A stretch of DNA of 64,000 nucleotides from Clostridium rhizosphaerae. Its GTDB lineage: Bacteria; Bacillota; Clostridia; Clostridiales; Clostridiaceae. Below, in pieces: positions 1 to 11,328 of the stretch. The notes below the pieces were generated by a model. That model worked only from the letters and a program-made list of their open reading frames with translations. It was not told where the DNA came from and ran no database searches. The stretch spans positions 496,001-560,000 of the forward strand of contig NZ_JAESWC010000018.1 in NCBI RefSeq assembly GCF_016765585.1, in the 5' to 3' direction. Made by a program: the position numbers and the translations under genes. The number at the start of each line of letters is the position of its first letter. Position 1 is the first letter of the stretch.

Positions 1-461
1 TGATTCTTAGCTAACTCATTTAAACCTGCTGCATCAGTCTGAAGCAGAGAAGCCATTTGATCTATAAAAGCTCCCGTTCCTCCTGCACAAGTTCCATTCA
101 TCCTTTGATCTACCCCTGAATCAAAGTAGGTTATTTTTGCATCTTCTCCTCCAAGCTCTATTGCAACATCAGTTTGCGGTATATATCTTTCTACTGTCTT
201 TGTTCCTGCAATTACTTCCTGTATGAAGGGCACACCAAGCCATTTAGAAACAGAAAGCCCGCCTGAACCTGTTACTGTTATAGCAATCTCTTTATCCTTA
301 AACAAATCAAAAGCTTCCTTAATTAAGTTTAATATAGTGTTCTTTATATCCGCATAATGTCTTTCATATCTATGATAAATCAAATTATTATTTTCGTCTA
401 AAATTACTAGCTTAACCGTAGTTGAACCTGCATCAAGTCCTAAACGTAACATTCTACCCAT
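1..461 (-). CDS. Acyl-CoA dehydratase activase (BadF/BadG/HgdC family), partial
   Basis: N-terminal ~153 residues of an ASKHA-fold ATPase; the rest lies beyond the window. Such activases use ATP hydrolysis to push one electron into 2-hydroxyacyl-CoA dehydratases. Visible motifs are the phosphate-1 loop LGLDAGSTTVKL, the ELGGEDAK motif, and MNGTCAGGTGAF, whose cysteine is the usual iron-sulfur ligand. The HYADIK segment resembles the large multidomain activases of clostridia rather than the ~260-residue HgdC, but only the N-terminus can be seen. Two in-frame ATGs exist, at 461 and 452. The 461 start is preferred because a purine-rich site (complement of 490-498) falls at normal distance once an intervening hairpin is folded. 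It has its own promoter behind the atp terminator. Family call is firm; substrate is unknown. Confidence 0.85.
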   Translation of the reverse strand, partial: MGRMLRLGLDAGSTTVKLVILDENNNLIYHRYERHYADIKNTILNLIKEAFDLFKDKEIAITVTGSGGLSVSKWLGVPFIQEVIAGTKTVERYIPQTDVAIELGGEDAKITYFDSGVDQRMNGTCAGGTGAFIDQMASLLQTDAAGLNELAKN

Positions 462-466
462 AAATC

Positions 467-487
467 TATAGCTTTAATAAAGCTATA
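467..487 (-). promoter_or_regulatory. Hairpin between ribosome binding site and start codon
   Basis: Perfect inverted repeat (TATAGCTTTA, one base, TAAAGCTATA). It lies between the only Shine-Dalgarno-like run of the activase gene (GAAGGGGGGG on the minus strand, 490-499) and its ATG at 461. Linear spacing is about 28 nt, too long for initiation. With the stem folded only about 7 nt remain. Inferred to control or permit translation. Confidence 0.5.
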
Positions 488-560
488 ATCCCCCCCTTCA
501 AGTTAAAATAAAATTAACAAATCTGTAAAAATTACTGATGTTAATTAAAATATATTATTA

Positions 561-589
561 ATTATATTACTTTAACACTTATTGTTCAA
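561..589 (-). promoter_or_regulatory. Sigma-A promoter of the activase gene
   Basis: Minus-strand TTGAAC, 17-bp spacer, TATAAT. It predicts a start near 554 and a leader of about 90 nt that contains the hairpin at 467-487. It sits just downstream of the atp operon terminator, so the activase is a separate transcription unit. Confidence 0.7.
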
Positions 590-594
590 TATTA

Positions 595-631
595 AATAAA
601 AGTCCAAATGGCACTCTAATGCCACTTGGAC
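595..631 (-). terminator. Rho-independent terminator of the atp operon
   Basis: GTCCAAATGGCA and TGCCACTTGGAC form a 12-bp stem with one mismatch. On the minus strand it is followed by a T-rich tract (TTTTATTT). It begins 6 nt after the atpC stop codon. Confidence 0.85.
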
Positions 632-636
632 CTTTA

Positions 637-1035
637 TTATTCCTTAACTTTAATTCTGGCTAACGCTCTTCTAAGCTTTAACTCTGCCTTTCTATATTCG
701 GCACCTTCTTTTCCGACTAAAAGGTGTTCTGCCTTCTTCCTTGCTTCTTCAGCTCTAGCTAAATCTATTTCTTCAGGCCATTCGGCAGTTTCGCACAAGA
801 AGTCAACCTCATTATTATTAACTTTAAGCATTCCAGTGGAAGTAAAGAGCCTTAATCTTTTATTATCAACTGTAGTAAAGAATGTAACAGTTGGGGTTAA
901 TGTTGTTACCATATATTCGTGACCTGGAAGTATTTCAAATCTTCCTAAATCATTTTCTGTTGTAAGTTCTTTTACTTCTCCATTAAATACTTTTCTTTCT
1001 GGAGTTAATATACTAAGCTTTATGCTTTCACTCAT
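637..1035 (-). CDS. atpC: F1 ATP synthase epsilon subunit
   Basis: 132 residues, the usual length. It has the N-terminal beta-sandwich (IKLSILTPERKVFNGEV; GRFEILPGHEYMVTTLTP) and the C-terminal helical hairpin (ARAEEARKKAEHLL ... RRALARIKV). It couples the central stalk to the c-ring and in many bacteria inhibits ATP hydrolysis. It is the last gene of the atp operon, 13 bp after atpD, and is followed by the terminator. Confidence 0.97.
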   Translation of the reverse strand: MSESIKLSILTPERKVFNGEVKELTTENDLGRFEILPGHEYMVTTLTPTVTFFTTVDNKRLRLFTSTGMLKVNNNEVDFLCETAEWPEEIDLARAEEARKKAEHLLVGKEGAEYRKAELKLRRALARIKVKE

Positions 1036-1048
1036 TTATATTCACTCC

Positions 1049-2503
<1,455 letters not shown>

Positions 2504-2519
2504 CTCCCTGCATTAATTG

Positions 2520-3371
2520 CTATTTTTGTGCCTCTGCTCCTCCAACTATTTCGCTTATTTCTTGAGTTATGGCACTTTGTCTCATACTGTTATACTGCAA
2601 CTTTAATTTATCTAACAATTCATTAGCATTTTTAGTTGCACCATCCATGGCAGACATCCTTGTTGACTGCTCGCTGGTCTTTGAATTAACTAGAAAATAA
2701 AGCATCTTTTCTCTCAAATATAACGGAATAATATCTTCTAATATTTTGTCTAATCCAGGTTCAAACCTTATAACATCATTTGGCTCTTCAGTTGTATCAT
2801 ATTTTAATGGCAGAAGTCTATTAACTGTAACTTCCTGCTTTGACTGAGTAAAAAACCTTGCATATACAACATTTATTTCGCCTACTTCACCATTTTCATA
2901 CTTCTTCATGGCAGAATATGCGAAATCATTTGCATCTCCTAAATTCGGCAGATCTGGTATATTTATATACTTGTCTTTTACTTCATAATTAAATCTATTA
3001 AAATAAGAAACGCCTTTTTCGCCAACTACAGTTATTATAGAATTTTCTCTATCCTTATTAATTTCTTCTACAGCCCTGTTTAATACATTTAAATTAAAGG
3101 AACCACAGAGTCCTGAATCTGAAGTTAGAACAATATATAATTTTTTCTTATTTCCGTTACCATCTTTGTAAATACTGCTTCCATCATGATTTTTCAGAAT
3201 ATCTTCTAGCATTTTATCTAGGGATTCACTATAGAAACTGTTAATTTCCAGCAAATCCTTAGTTTTTCGGAGCTTAGAAGTGGCAACAAGTCCCATGGCC
3301 TTTGTTATTTTTTTTGTATTTGTTACAGATTTAATTCTTCTTTTAATACCTAAAAGTCCTGCACCTGCCAC
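2520..3371 (-). CDS. atpG: F1 ATP synthase gamma subunit
   Basis: About 283 residues. The N-terminus LGIKRRIKSVTNTKKITKAM and the C-terminus MDGATKNANELLDKLKLQYN are the conserved coiled-coil ends of the central rotor shaft. The start is taken as GTG at 3371, since GGGAGG at 3381-3386 is 9 nt away; the GTG at 3380 would touch that site. It lies 27 bp after atpA and before the hairpin-bearing gap to atpD. Confidence 0.97.
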   Translation of the reverse strand: MAGAGLLGIKRRIKSVTNTKKITKAMGLVATSKLRKTKDLLEINSFYSESLDKMLEDILKNHDGSSIYKDGNGNKKKLYIVLTSDSGLCGSFNLNVLNRAVEEINKDRENSIITVVGEKGVSYFNRFNYEVKDKYINIPDLPNLGDANDFAYSAMKKYENGEVGEINVVYARFFTQSKQEVTVNRLLPLKYDTTEEPNDVIRFEPGLDKILEDIIPLYLREKMLYFLVNSKTSEQSTRMSAMDGATKNANELLDKLKLQYNSMRQSAITQEISEIVGGAEAQK

Positions 3372-3398
3372 AGAAAACACCTCCCTCAGAAGCTATAC

Positions 3399-5460
<2,062 letters not shown>

Positions 5461-5462
5461 TT

Positions 5463-5942
5463 TTATACACCTACCTTACCGATAAAATCCTTAATAAGTC
5501 TCCTGTGTTCCTGTTCATCTATAGTAGTTTCTAGAACTTTAGAGGATAATAGTATAGCTAAGTCTATAGCTTGAGTCTTTATTTCTTCGGTAGCTTTTTC
5601 TCTTTCTCTCTCTGCATCCACTCTTGCTCTTTCAAGAACAAATTCCGCTTCTTCCTTAGCCTTTACCAAAATATCCTCAGACATTTTTTCGGCCTTGGAT
5701 TTAAAATCATCAACAATAGTCTTGCCTTGTTCTCGAGAATTTTTTAAATTCTCTTCATTTTGAAGCCTTAAAAGTTCTGCTTTTTTCTCATCTTCCTCAG
5801 CTCTAGCAATTCTATCTCTTATTTCATTCTCTCTAGAAGAAATGGTGGTAGTTACTGGTTTAAAGAGAAAATGTCTTAGTATAAAATATAATATTACAAA
5901 GTTTATTATTGTAGCTAAGACGGTTAAATAATTTATCTCCAT
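5463..5942 (-). CDS. atpF: Fo ATP synthase b subunit
   Basis: 159 residues. One N-terminal membrane helix (about residues 6-24) is followed by a long charged coiled coil rich in E, K, A and R. This forms the peripheral stalk dimer. The conserved FKPV motif follows the membrane helix. It lies 116 bp after atpE. Confidence 0.95.
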   Translation of the reverse strand: MEINYLTVLATIINFVILYFILRHFLFKPVTTTISSRENEIRDRIARAEEDEKKAELLRLQNEENLKNSREQGKTIVDDFKSKAEKMSEDILVKAKEEAEFVLERARVDAEREREKATEEIKTQAIDLAILLSSKVLETTIDEQEHRRLIKDFIGKVGV

Positions 5943-6058
5943 AAAGTCAACTTACCCCCTTACTTTCATAGTAATAAACTTTCAACCCACACAGTAATGA
6001 GTTGTAAAGCTCAGCCTTAGGACAAATCATTTTAATAACTTTAATTCACTTAGAAAAA

Positions 6059-6307
<249 letters not shown>

Positions 6308-6349
6308 TTAAATCAATAAATTGTTAATTTTACCTTATTATTAAATTTA

Positions 6350-6403
6350 TATAATCCCGTTATGCCTATTTTAAAAACAAATTAGTGCTTGTGCGGGATA
6401 TAA
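6350..6403 (-). other. Possible stem-loop upstream of atpE
   Basis: In the 120-bp atpB-atpE gap, TATAATCCCG and CGGGATATAA can pair around a ~34-nt loop. Long gaps with structure upstream of the abundant c subunit are known in other atp operons. Weak evidence: a single A bulge and a long loop. Confidence 0.3.
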
Positions 6404-6412
6404 GCAATAAAA

Positions 6413-7093
6413 TTAATGCTCTACAATAACTTTTAAATTAATTATAGTAAGCATCATAAATACTACCATCTGTACTCCGCCGTCAAACAAGTCAAAATAC
6501 ATATGAAGAGGTACAGGTATACCTAATTGAGCAACCCATCCAACCTTTGCAAGAGAGGAATAGATTATACCCATTATTGTTGCTCCTGCTGTCATATTAC
6601 CAAATAAACGAAGACTGAGAGAAACTGGAAGTAAAAATCTTTCTAGTACATTCATAGGTAATAAAAATGCAGCTGGTTTTGCATAGCCCAAAAAATAATG
6701 ACCTACACCAAGCTTTTTTATTGTATAGCCTTGTATTACAAGAAATGATATTATTGCCATTCCCAGTGCTACACTATAATCCATTGTTGGAGGTTCAAAG
6801 CCGACTAAACCAGTCAAATTCATAGTTAAAAGAAAAACAATCAAGGTCCCTACATATGGAACAAGATTTAAATATTCTTCTCCAACATTTGATTTTACAA
6901 CAGTGTTTACAGACTCTACTAAAAATTCTGCCACAGTTTGTTTCTTATCTGGAATTCTTTTTAATCCTCTGGTTAAAAATATGCACACTGCCGCAACGAG
7001 TAAGATTATAACCCATTGAATTATTATATTTCTAGAAAATCCATAGCTACTGCCAAATACTGTAACATGAAATAAATATTCTGCTTCCCCCAC
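6413..7093 (-). CDS. atpB: Fo ATP synthase a subunit
   Basis: 226 residues with five to six membrane segments. The essential arginine lies in SLSLRLFGNMTAGATIMGI, and the N-terminal DKKQTVAEFLVESVN segment is conserved. It provides the ion half-channels next to the c-ring. It lies 4 bp after atpI. Confidence 0.97.
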   Translation of the reverse strand: MGEAEYLFHVTVFGSSYGFSRNIIIQWVIILLVAAVCIFLTRGLKRIPDKKQTVAEFLVESVNTVVKSNVGEEYLNLVPYVGTLIVFLLTMNLTGLVGFEPPTMDYSVALGMAIISFLVIQGYTIKKLGVGHYFLGYAKPAAFLLPMNVLERFLLPVSLSLRLFGNMTAGATIMGIIYSSLAKVGWVAQLGIPVPLHMYFDLFDGGVQMVVFMMLTIINLKVIVEH

Positions 7094-7097
7094 CTAA

Positions 7098-7451
7098 TCA
7101 CTTCCTTTCATTTAACAAATTAACTATTCCATACAAAAATAATGCTATAAAATGTGAAGTGAATCCCATGCTATAAGAAATAACATTATTAATATTATTA
7201 TTAAATAATGCAACTCCTATTATGCAAATAATAAAAACTTTAAAAAGATTAACCGCTGAAAGCAATTTATTATAAGATCTTTTTTTATCAAGAAGTTTGT
7301 TCTCAACTGAAACTCCAGAAATAAAAAAACTTATACTCGCCATAGCTAGTCCTAGTAAAAAAATAAATCCATACGCTTTAAAAACCAATTGTATAATAAC
7401 AGTTGAAATCAAGCCTATCAATATGTCTAATAGTATTACTTGCTTAAGCAT
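7098..7451 (-). CDS. atpI: ATP synthase subunit I-like membrane protein
   Basis: 117 residues with four predicted membrane helices. It occupies the position of atpI at the head of the operon. AtpI proteins assist c-ring assembly or Mg2+ uptake; sequence conservation is low, so the call rests on topology and position. The start has GGGAG upstream and follows the operon promoter at 7501-7528. Confidence 0.8.
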   Translation of the reverse strand: MLKQVILLDILIGLISTVIIQLVFKAYGFIFLLGLAMASISFFISGVSVENKLLDKKRSYNKLLSAVNLFKVFIICIIGVALFNNNINNVISYSMGFTSHFIALFLYGIVNLLNERK

Positions 7452-7500
7452 GCTTATTGATTCTCCCTAAAGATTTTAATCCCATATTCCCCATGAATTC

Positions 7501-7528
7501 ATTATAGTCGGTCTAAATTAATAATCAA
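7501..7528 (-). promoter_or_regulatory. atpI: Sigma-A promoter of the atp operon
   Basis: Minus-strand TTGATT, 16-bp spacer, TATAAT, giving a start near 7494 and a leader of about 43 nt before atpI. Confidence 0.7.
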
Positions 7529-7731
7529 TTTAAAAAAATGACTAAAAAAGTCGATTTAAGCTTGTTTAAACGTTTTAATATGCATGTTTCCATTGAAATC
7601 ATCGCACTGCAAAAAATATTATATTTTTCTATTATCTGAAAAAAAATCCATGATTACTATAGCTTGTACAATATATCAAGCTCAATTTATTTTATTATAA
7701 TAATGAATTTTGGTTACTATTTCTTCATTTC

Positions 7732-7932
7732 TCAGTTAACCATCTCCATGCTGCTTATATGGGTGGGGTTAATTACAAACTGTTCTCCATCAGAATCTAA
7801 AGTTATAAGCTTATTCATAAGAGCGTTGTTTTTTTCAAAATAAATCCATACAAACTGATCCATATTATTTACCTTTTGTTTTGGACTAACAATATATTCC
7901 TTTCCACTATCCATGATAATTTTAATTTTCAT
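7732..7932 (-). CDS. Small hypothetical protein (66 aa)
   Basis: Not recognised. A soluble, beta-rich looking 66-residue protein (MKIKIIMDSGKEYIV ...; FVINPTHISSMEMV) with a strong GGGGGAG ribosome binding site, so probably a real gene. The pattern of a short strand, a turn and NPxHIxxIE-like ending resembles small domains that bind a ligand or another protein, but no function can be assigned. It stands alone, with the atp promoter region downstream and a divergent ABC transporter upstream. Confidence 0.65.
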   Translation of the reverse strand: MKIKIIMDSGKEYIVSPKQKVNNMDQFVWIYFEKNNALMNKLITLDSDGEQFVINPTHISSMEMVN

Positions 7933-8274
7933 AATATCTCCCCCATTTTTTTGCCTTTTATATATTTATTCTTCAAAAAATCCTTTTTTCCTTTTAATTC
8001 GAACATTTTTTCACAATTATCCGACTAATAATTGAACAAACTATTCCAATATTCAGTTACATATAAAGCTTATTAACTGCTTTATTCAAATATACCTTGT
8101 TTCTGGAAGTTTTATTAAACAAAAATAGTTATGAAATAGATATATACTTTTTAACAATATAATTATCATTTTCATATACTGAAGTATCTGAAGATTAGTA
8201 AGTTGTATTCTTTTTCAAATAAATTGTCCTATGACATTCTATATTAATATTCAACATTATAAGGAGATGATACC
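7933..8274 (+). promoter_or_regulatory. 342-bp divergent intergenic region with candidate promoter
   Basis: AT-rich region between the small hypothetical gene and the ABC ATPase. TTAACA (8151-8156), 18-bp spacer and TATACT (8175-8180) form a plausible plus-strand promoter. The short dyad ATACTGAAGTAT (8176-8187) overlaps the predicted start and could be an operator. No riboswitch fold was recognised. Confidence 0.4.
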
Positions 8275-9042
8275 ATGAGCAAGGTTGATGTAAACCATAT
8301 ATATATGAATTATCATTCACTAAAGGGAGAAACTGAAGCTTTGAAAGATATCAATTTTAAAGTTTCTGAAAGAGAATTTATCAGTATTGTGGGTCCTTCC
8401 GGCTGCGGCAAATCTACAGTACTAAATATTATTGCAGGACTTCTTAAACCCTCCTCCGGAACTGTATCAGTAAATGGAGCAAAATATGACATAACTTCAA
8501 AGAAAATTGGCTATATGTTTCAAAGAGATTATTTATTTGAATGGCTTACTGTTTTTGACAATGTAGCTTTAGGCTTAAAAATTCAGCATAAGCTTTCGAA
8601 AGATTCACAAGAAAAGATAACTACTCTTCTGAAAAGCTATAGCCTCTGGGATTTTAGAAATCATTACCCTGATGAATTGTCCGGAGGTATGAGGCAGAGG
8701 GTTGCACTAATACGAACCTTGGCTTTAGACCCGGAAGTACTCCTCTTAGATGAACCTTTTTCTGCTTTAGATTATCAAACAAGGCTAAATGTAAGCGATG
8801 AGATATATCAGATTATAAAAAAGGAATCTAAAACAGCCATTATGGTAACACATGATATATCAGAGGCAGTAAGCATGTCAAACAGAGTTATTATTCTCTC
8901 TAAACGACCGGCAGCTATAAAAAAGATCTTCGATATCAACTTTGATAAAACCTATAGTACACCTTTAAAGCATAGAGAAGCTCCTGAGTTTAGAGTTTAT
9001 TTCAATGACATATGGAAGGAGTTGGACTTAAATGATAAATGA
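8275..9042 (+). CDS. ABC transporter ATP-binding protein, nitrate/sulfonate/taurine type
   Basis: 255 residues. Walker A GPSGCGKST, Q-loop YMFQRDYLFEWLTV, signature LSGGMRQR, Walker B VLLLDEPFSALD and the switch histidine in MVTHDISEAV are all present. The pattern of D-loop and C-terminal tail is that of the SsuB/TauB/NrtD family, which drives uptake of sulfonates, nitrate or pyrimidine/thiamin precursors. It overlaps the permease gene by 11 bp. No substrate-binding protein is adjacent, so the substrate cannot be inferred. Confidence 0.9.
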   Translation: MSKVDVNHIYMNYHSLKGETEALKDINFKVSEREFISIVGPSGCGKSTVLNIIAGLLKPSSGTVSVNGAKYDITSKKIGYMFQRDYLFEWLTVFDNVALGLKIQHKLSKDSQEKITTLLKSYSLWDFRNHYPDELSGGMRQRVALIRTLALDPEVLLLDEPFSALDYQTRLNVSDEIYQIIKKESKTAIMVTHDISEAVSMSNRVIILSKRPAAIKKIFDINFDKTYSTPLKHREAPEFRVYFNDIWKELDLNDK

Positions 9043-9829
9043 AAGTTTAGAGCATAAAAAATATCTTAAAGAAGTCAAAAGTAAAAACATGAAAATCGTA
9101 ATTACAAGATTAATTATACTTATTGCTTTCTTTGTTCTTTGGGAAGCAGCAGGTTATTTTAAATGGGTTGATCCATTTTTGACAAGTACCCCCTCAAGAA
9201 TGTGGAAAAGCTTAATTATGATTTATGGTGAAGGAACATTATTTAAACATATACTTATAACATGCTTTGAAACTGTGCTTGGCTTTTTACTTAGTACAGC
9301 TTTAGGTGCCTTATTTGCAATACTTCTCTGGTGGTCTGATTTTGCGAATCGTGTTCTAGATCCATATATTGTTGTATTAAATGCACTTCCCAAGGTTGCT
9401 TTAGCCCCTATTATAATTTTCTGGGTTGGAAATGGAATGCGTGCAATTGTTCTCGTTACTATATTAATTTCAATTGTTGCTACAATTATAGGAGTTTTAA
9501 ATGGATTTAAAGAAGTAAATGAAAACAAAATTAAGCTGCTTAAAACCTTTGGAGCTTCAAAGCTTCAAGTACTAAATCATCTTATAATTCCATCTTCTGT
9601 ACCTACACTTATTTCTGCTCTTAAGATAAACGTCGGATTGTCTTGGGTAGGAGTAATAATGGGTGAATTTTTAGTTGCTAAGGATGGCCTGGGCTTTCTA
9701 ATTATTTATGGAGGGCAGGTATCTCAGCTTGATATGGTTATGATGAGCATCATTTTACTTTCTATTCTTGCATATCTAATGTATGAAATAGTGGCTCTCC
9801 TAGAAAGAAAATTTGTTAAAAGATATTAA
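9032..9829 (+). CDS. ABC transporter permease, SsuC/TauC type
   Basis: 265 residues with about six membrane helices. The EAA loop is recognisable in KIKLLKTFGASKLQVLNHLI, and LNALPKVALAPIIIFWVG is characteristic of the nitrate/sulfonate permease family. It is translated with the preceding ATPase (overlap). The operon ends at the terminator 9833-9870; a solute-binding protein is missing. Confidence 0.9.
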   Translation: MINESLEHKKYLKEVKSKNMKIVITRLIILIAFFVLWEAAGYFKWVDPFLTSTPSRMWKSLIMIYGEGTLFKHILITCFETVLGFLLSTALGALFAILLWWSDFANRVLDPYIVVLNALPKVALAPIIIFWVGNGMRAIVLVTILISIVATIIGVLNGFKEVNENKIKLLKTFGASKLQVLNHLIIPSSVPTLISALKINVGLSWVGVIMGEFLVAKDGLGFLIIYGGQVSQLDMVMMSIILLSILAYLMYEIVALLERKFVKRY

Positions 9830-9832
9830 AGC

Positions 9833-9870
9833 AAAGCTGCAGAATAAAGTATGTCTGCAGCTTTATTTTT
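9833..9870 (+). terminator. Rho-independent terminator after ABC permease
   Basis: AAAGCTGCAGA and TCTGCAGCTTT stem, 10-nt loop, followed by ATTTTTAT. Confidence 0.85.
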
Positions 9871-10013
9871 ATAAGTAAACTTGTATAACTCAATTAAAAT
9901 TTGGATAAGATTTAAATGGAATATTTTGCATACTGTTTAAATATAAATTATTATTACACAAATGAAATTTAAATTTAAACATTTTGTTTAAATTTAGCTA
10001 TAGGAGGATTTAG

Positions 10014-10367
10014 ATGAACTATTTTGAAAAAGCAAATGATTTATATAATACCCAAGAATACAAAAAAGCCATCTCCCTTTATCAAAAGGCCGCTAAAATA
10101 AAAGAAAATGAAGCCGCTTCTTTATATAATGCTGCAGTATGCTTCATAAAGCTAAAAGAATATGAAAAAGCTGTTCCTCTTTTAAAATCAGCTATAAACC
10201 AAAAGAGAGAAAGTAAATATTTCTTCAATCTAGGTTATTGCTACGCAATGTTAAAAGACAACAGAAAAGCTCTTATTTATTTTAATACCTCCTGGTCTTT
10301 AGATAATAATGATATAGATTGTGAAAAAGCAATTAATTTAATAATTAAAAATTATAAAAAACCCTAG
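10014..10367 (+). CDS. TPR repeat protein
   Basis: 117 residues, about three tetratricopeptide repeats (ANDLYNTQEYKKAISLYQKA; YNAAVCFIKLKEYEKAVPLL; FFNLGYCYAMLKDNRKALIY). A helical scaffold with no signal peptide, presumed cytosolic and protein-binding. It has a strong TAGGAGG site and is monocistronic. Its last codons lie inside a terminator stem shared with the convergent deacetylase gene. Partner unknown. Confidence 0.8.
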   Translation: MNYFEKANDLYNTQEYKKAISLYQKAAKIKENEAASLYNAAVCFIKLKEYEKAVPLLKSAINQKRESKYFFNLGYCYAMLKDNRKALIYFNTSWSLDNNDIDCEKAINLIIKNYKKP

Positions 10368-10384
10368 AATTAATCTAGGGTTTT
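10358..10384. terminator. Bidirectional terminator overlapping two stop codons
   Basis: AAAACCCTAGA and TCTAGGGTTTT form a perfect 11-bp stem with A/T tracts on both sides. It contains the stop codons of both the TPR gene and the convergent deacetylase gene. Confidence 0.85.
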
Positions 10385-11242
10385 AAATATATATCCTTTT
10401 GACTGTAAGTATTCAATAATTTGTGGTAAAGCTTGTACAGTTGTTTGCTTGTTTGGAGCATCATGCATTAAAACCACAAGATGATTAGGATGCTTTGAAG
10501 TTTTTTTAACTTCCTCTACCAATTGTTCTGGTGATTTTGGCTTTCCTTCTGCATCTCCATTTAATGCATTCCAATCTATAAAATGAAAACCAGCTTCAGT
10601 AATAGCCTTTCTATAGGGCTCTCTTTGAGAACCAAATGATCCTCCAGGAAATCTAATTAACTTTAGATTATATCCATCTATAATGCCTTTTAGTTCATTA
10701 TCAGCTTTGTTAATATCTTCAACAAAGTTTTTAGGATCTGAATATAAGTATTTATAATCATGAGAGTAGCTGTGATTAGCAACTGCATGTCCTTCATTTT
10801 CCTCACGAATTACTATATCCTTATTTATATCTGCCATTTTTCCTATAACAAAGAAAGTTGCTTTAACATTATATCTTTTTAACACATCTAAAATTTCCGG
10901 AGTTACACCTTTCGTTGGACCATCATCAAAAGTAAGAAAAGCTTCTTTAATTCCTGCTGAAGCCGATTTTCCATCTAATTGTTTGTCCACTCCGTTTACA
11001 GGAACACCGCTTTCTTTACTGTCAGTAATCTTTATATCTTTAATATTTTCCATTTTGCTATCATCATTATGGATTGGTGTATTTGATGTACTAACAACAA
11101 CATTTTTCTTATCATGTGTTTTTTTAAGAGAACTATAGGCTGCTGGTATAACAACTAAGAATACTAAAATAAATACTGCTGCGGCTGTTAAAATTTTACT
11201 TTTTCGACGTTTTTTTGTTTTTTCTAGCTTAATGTTGTACAA
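10370..11242 (-). CDS. Polysaccharide deacetylase (NodB/PdaA-like), membrane-anchored
   Basis: About 290 residues. An N-terminal signal anchor follows a basic stretch (KKRRKSKILTAAAVFILVF), so the enzyme faces outside. The NodB domain shows TFDDGP (motif 1), HSYSH (metal-binding histidines), RFPGGSFG, DWNALNGD and LMHD. Members deacetylate N-acetylglucosamine or muramic acid in the wall. The start is placed at TTG 11242, 7-8 nt after GGGGGAT. The upstream ATG at 11284 overlaps a TATAAT -10 element and has no ribosome binding site. Confidence 0.85.
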   Translation of the reverse strand: MYNIKLEKTKKRRKSKILTAAAVFILVFLVVIPAAYSSLKKTHDKKNVVVSTSNTPIHNDDSKMENIKDIKITDSKESGVPVNGVDKQLDGKSASAGIKEAFLTFDDGPTKGVTPEILDVLKRYNVKATFFVIGKMADINKDIVIREENEGHAVANHSYSHDYKYLYSDPKNFVEDINKADNELKGIIDGYNLKLIRFPGGSFGSQREPYRKAITEAGFHFIDWNALNGDAEGKPKSPEQLVEEVKKTSKHPNHLVVLMHDAPNKQTTVQALPQIIEYLQSKGYIFKTLD

Positions 11243-11328
11243 AGTACCATCCCCCGAGCATTTGATACTTTTATTATACATCAAAAACTATTAAAAATCT
11301 TGATATTCCGCAAACTTTATCAATATTT

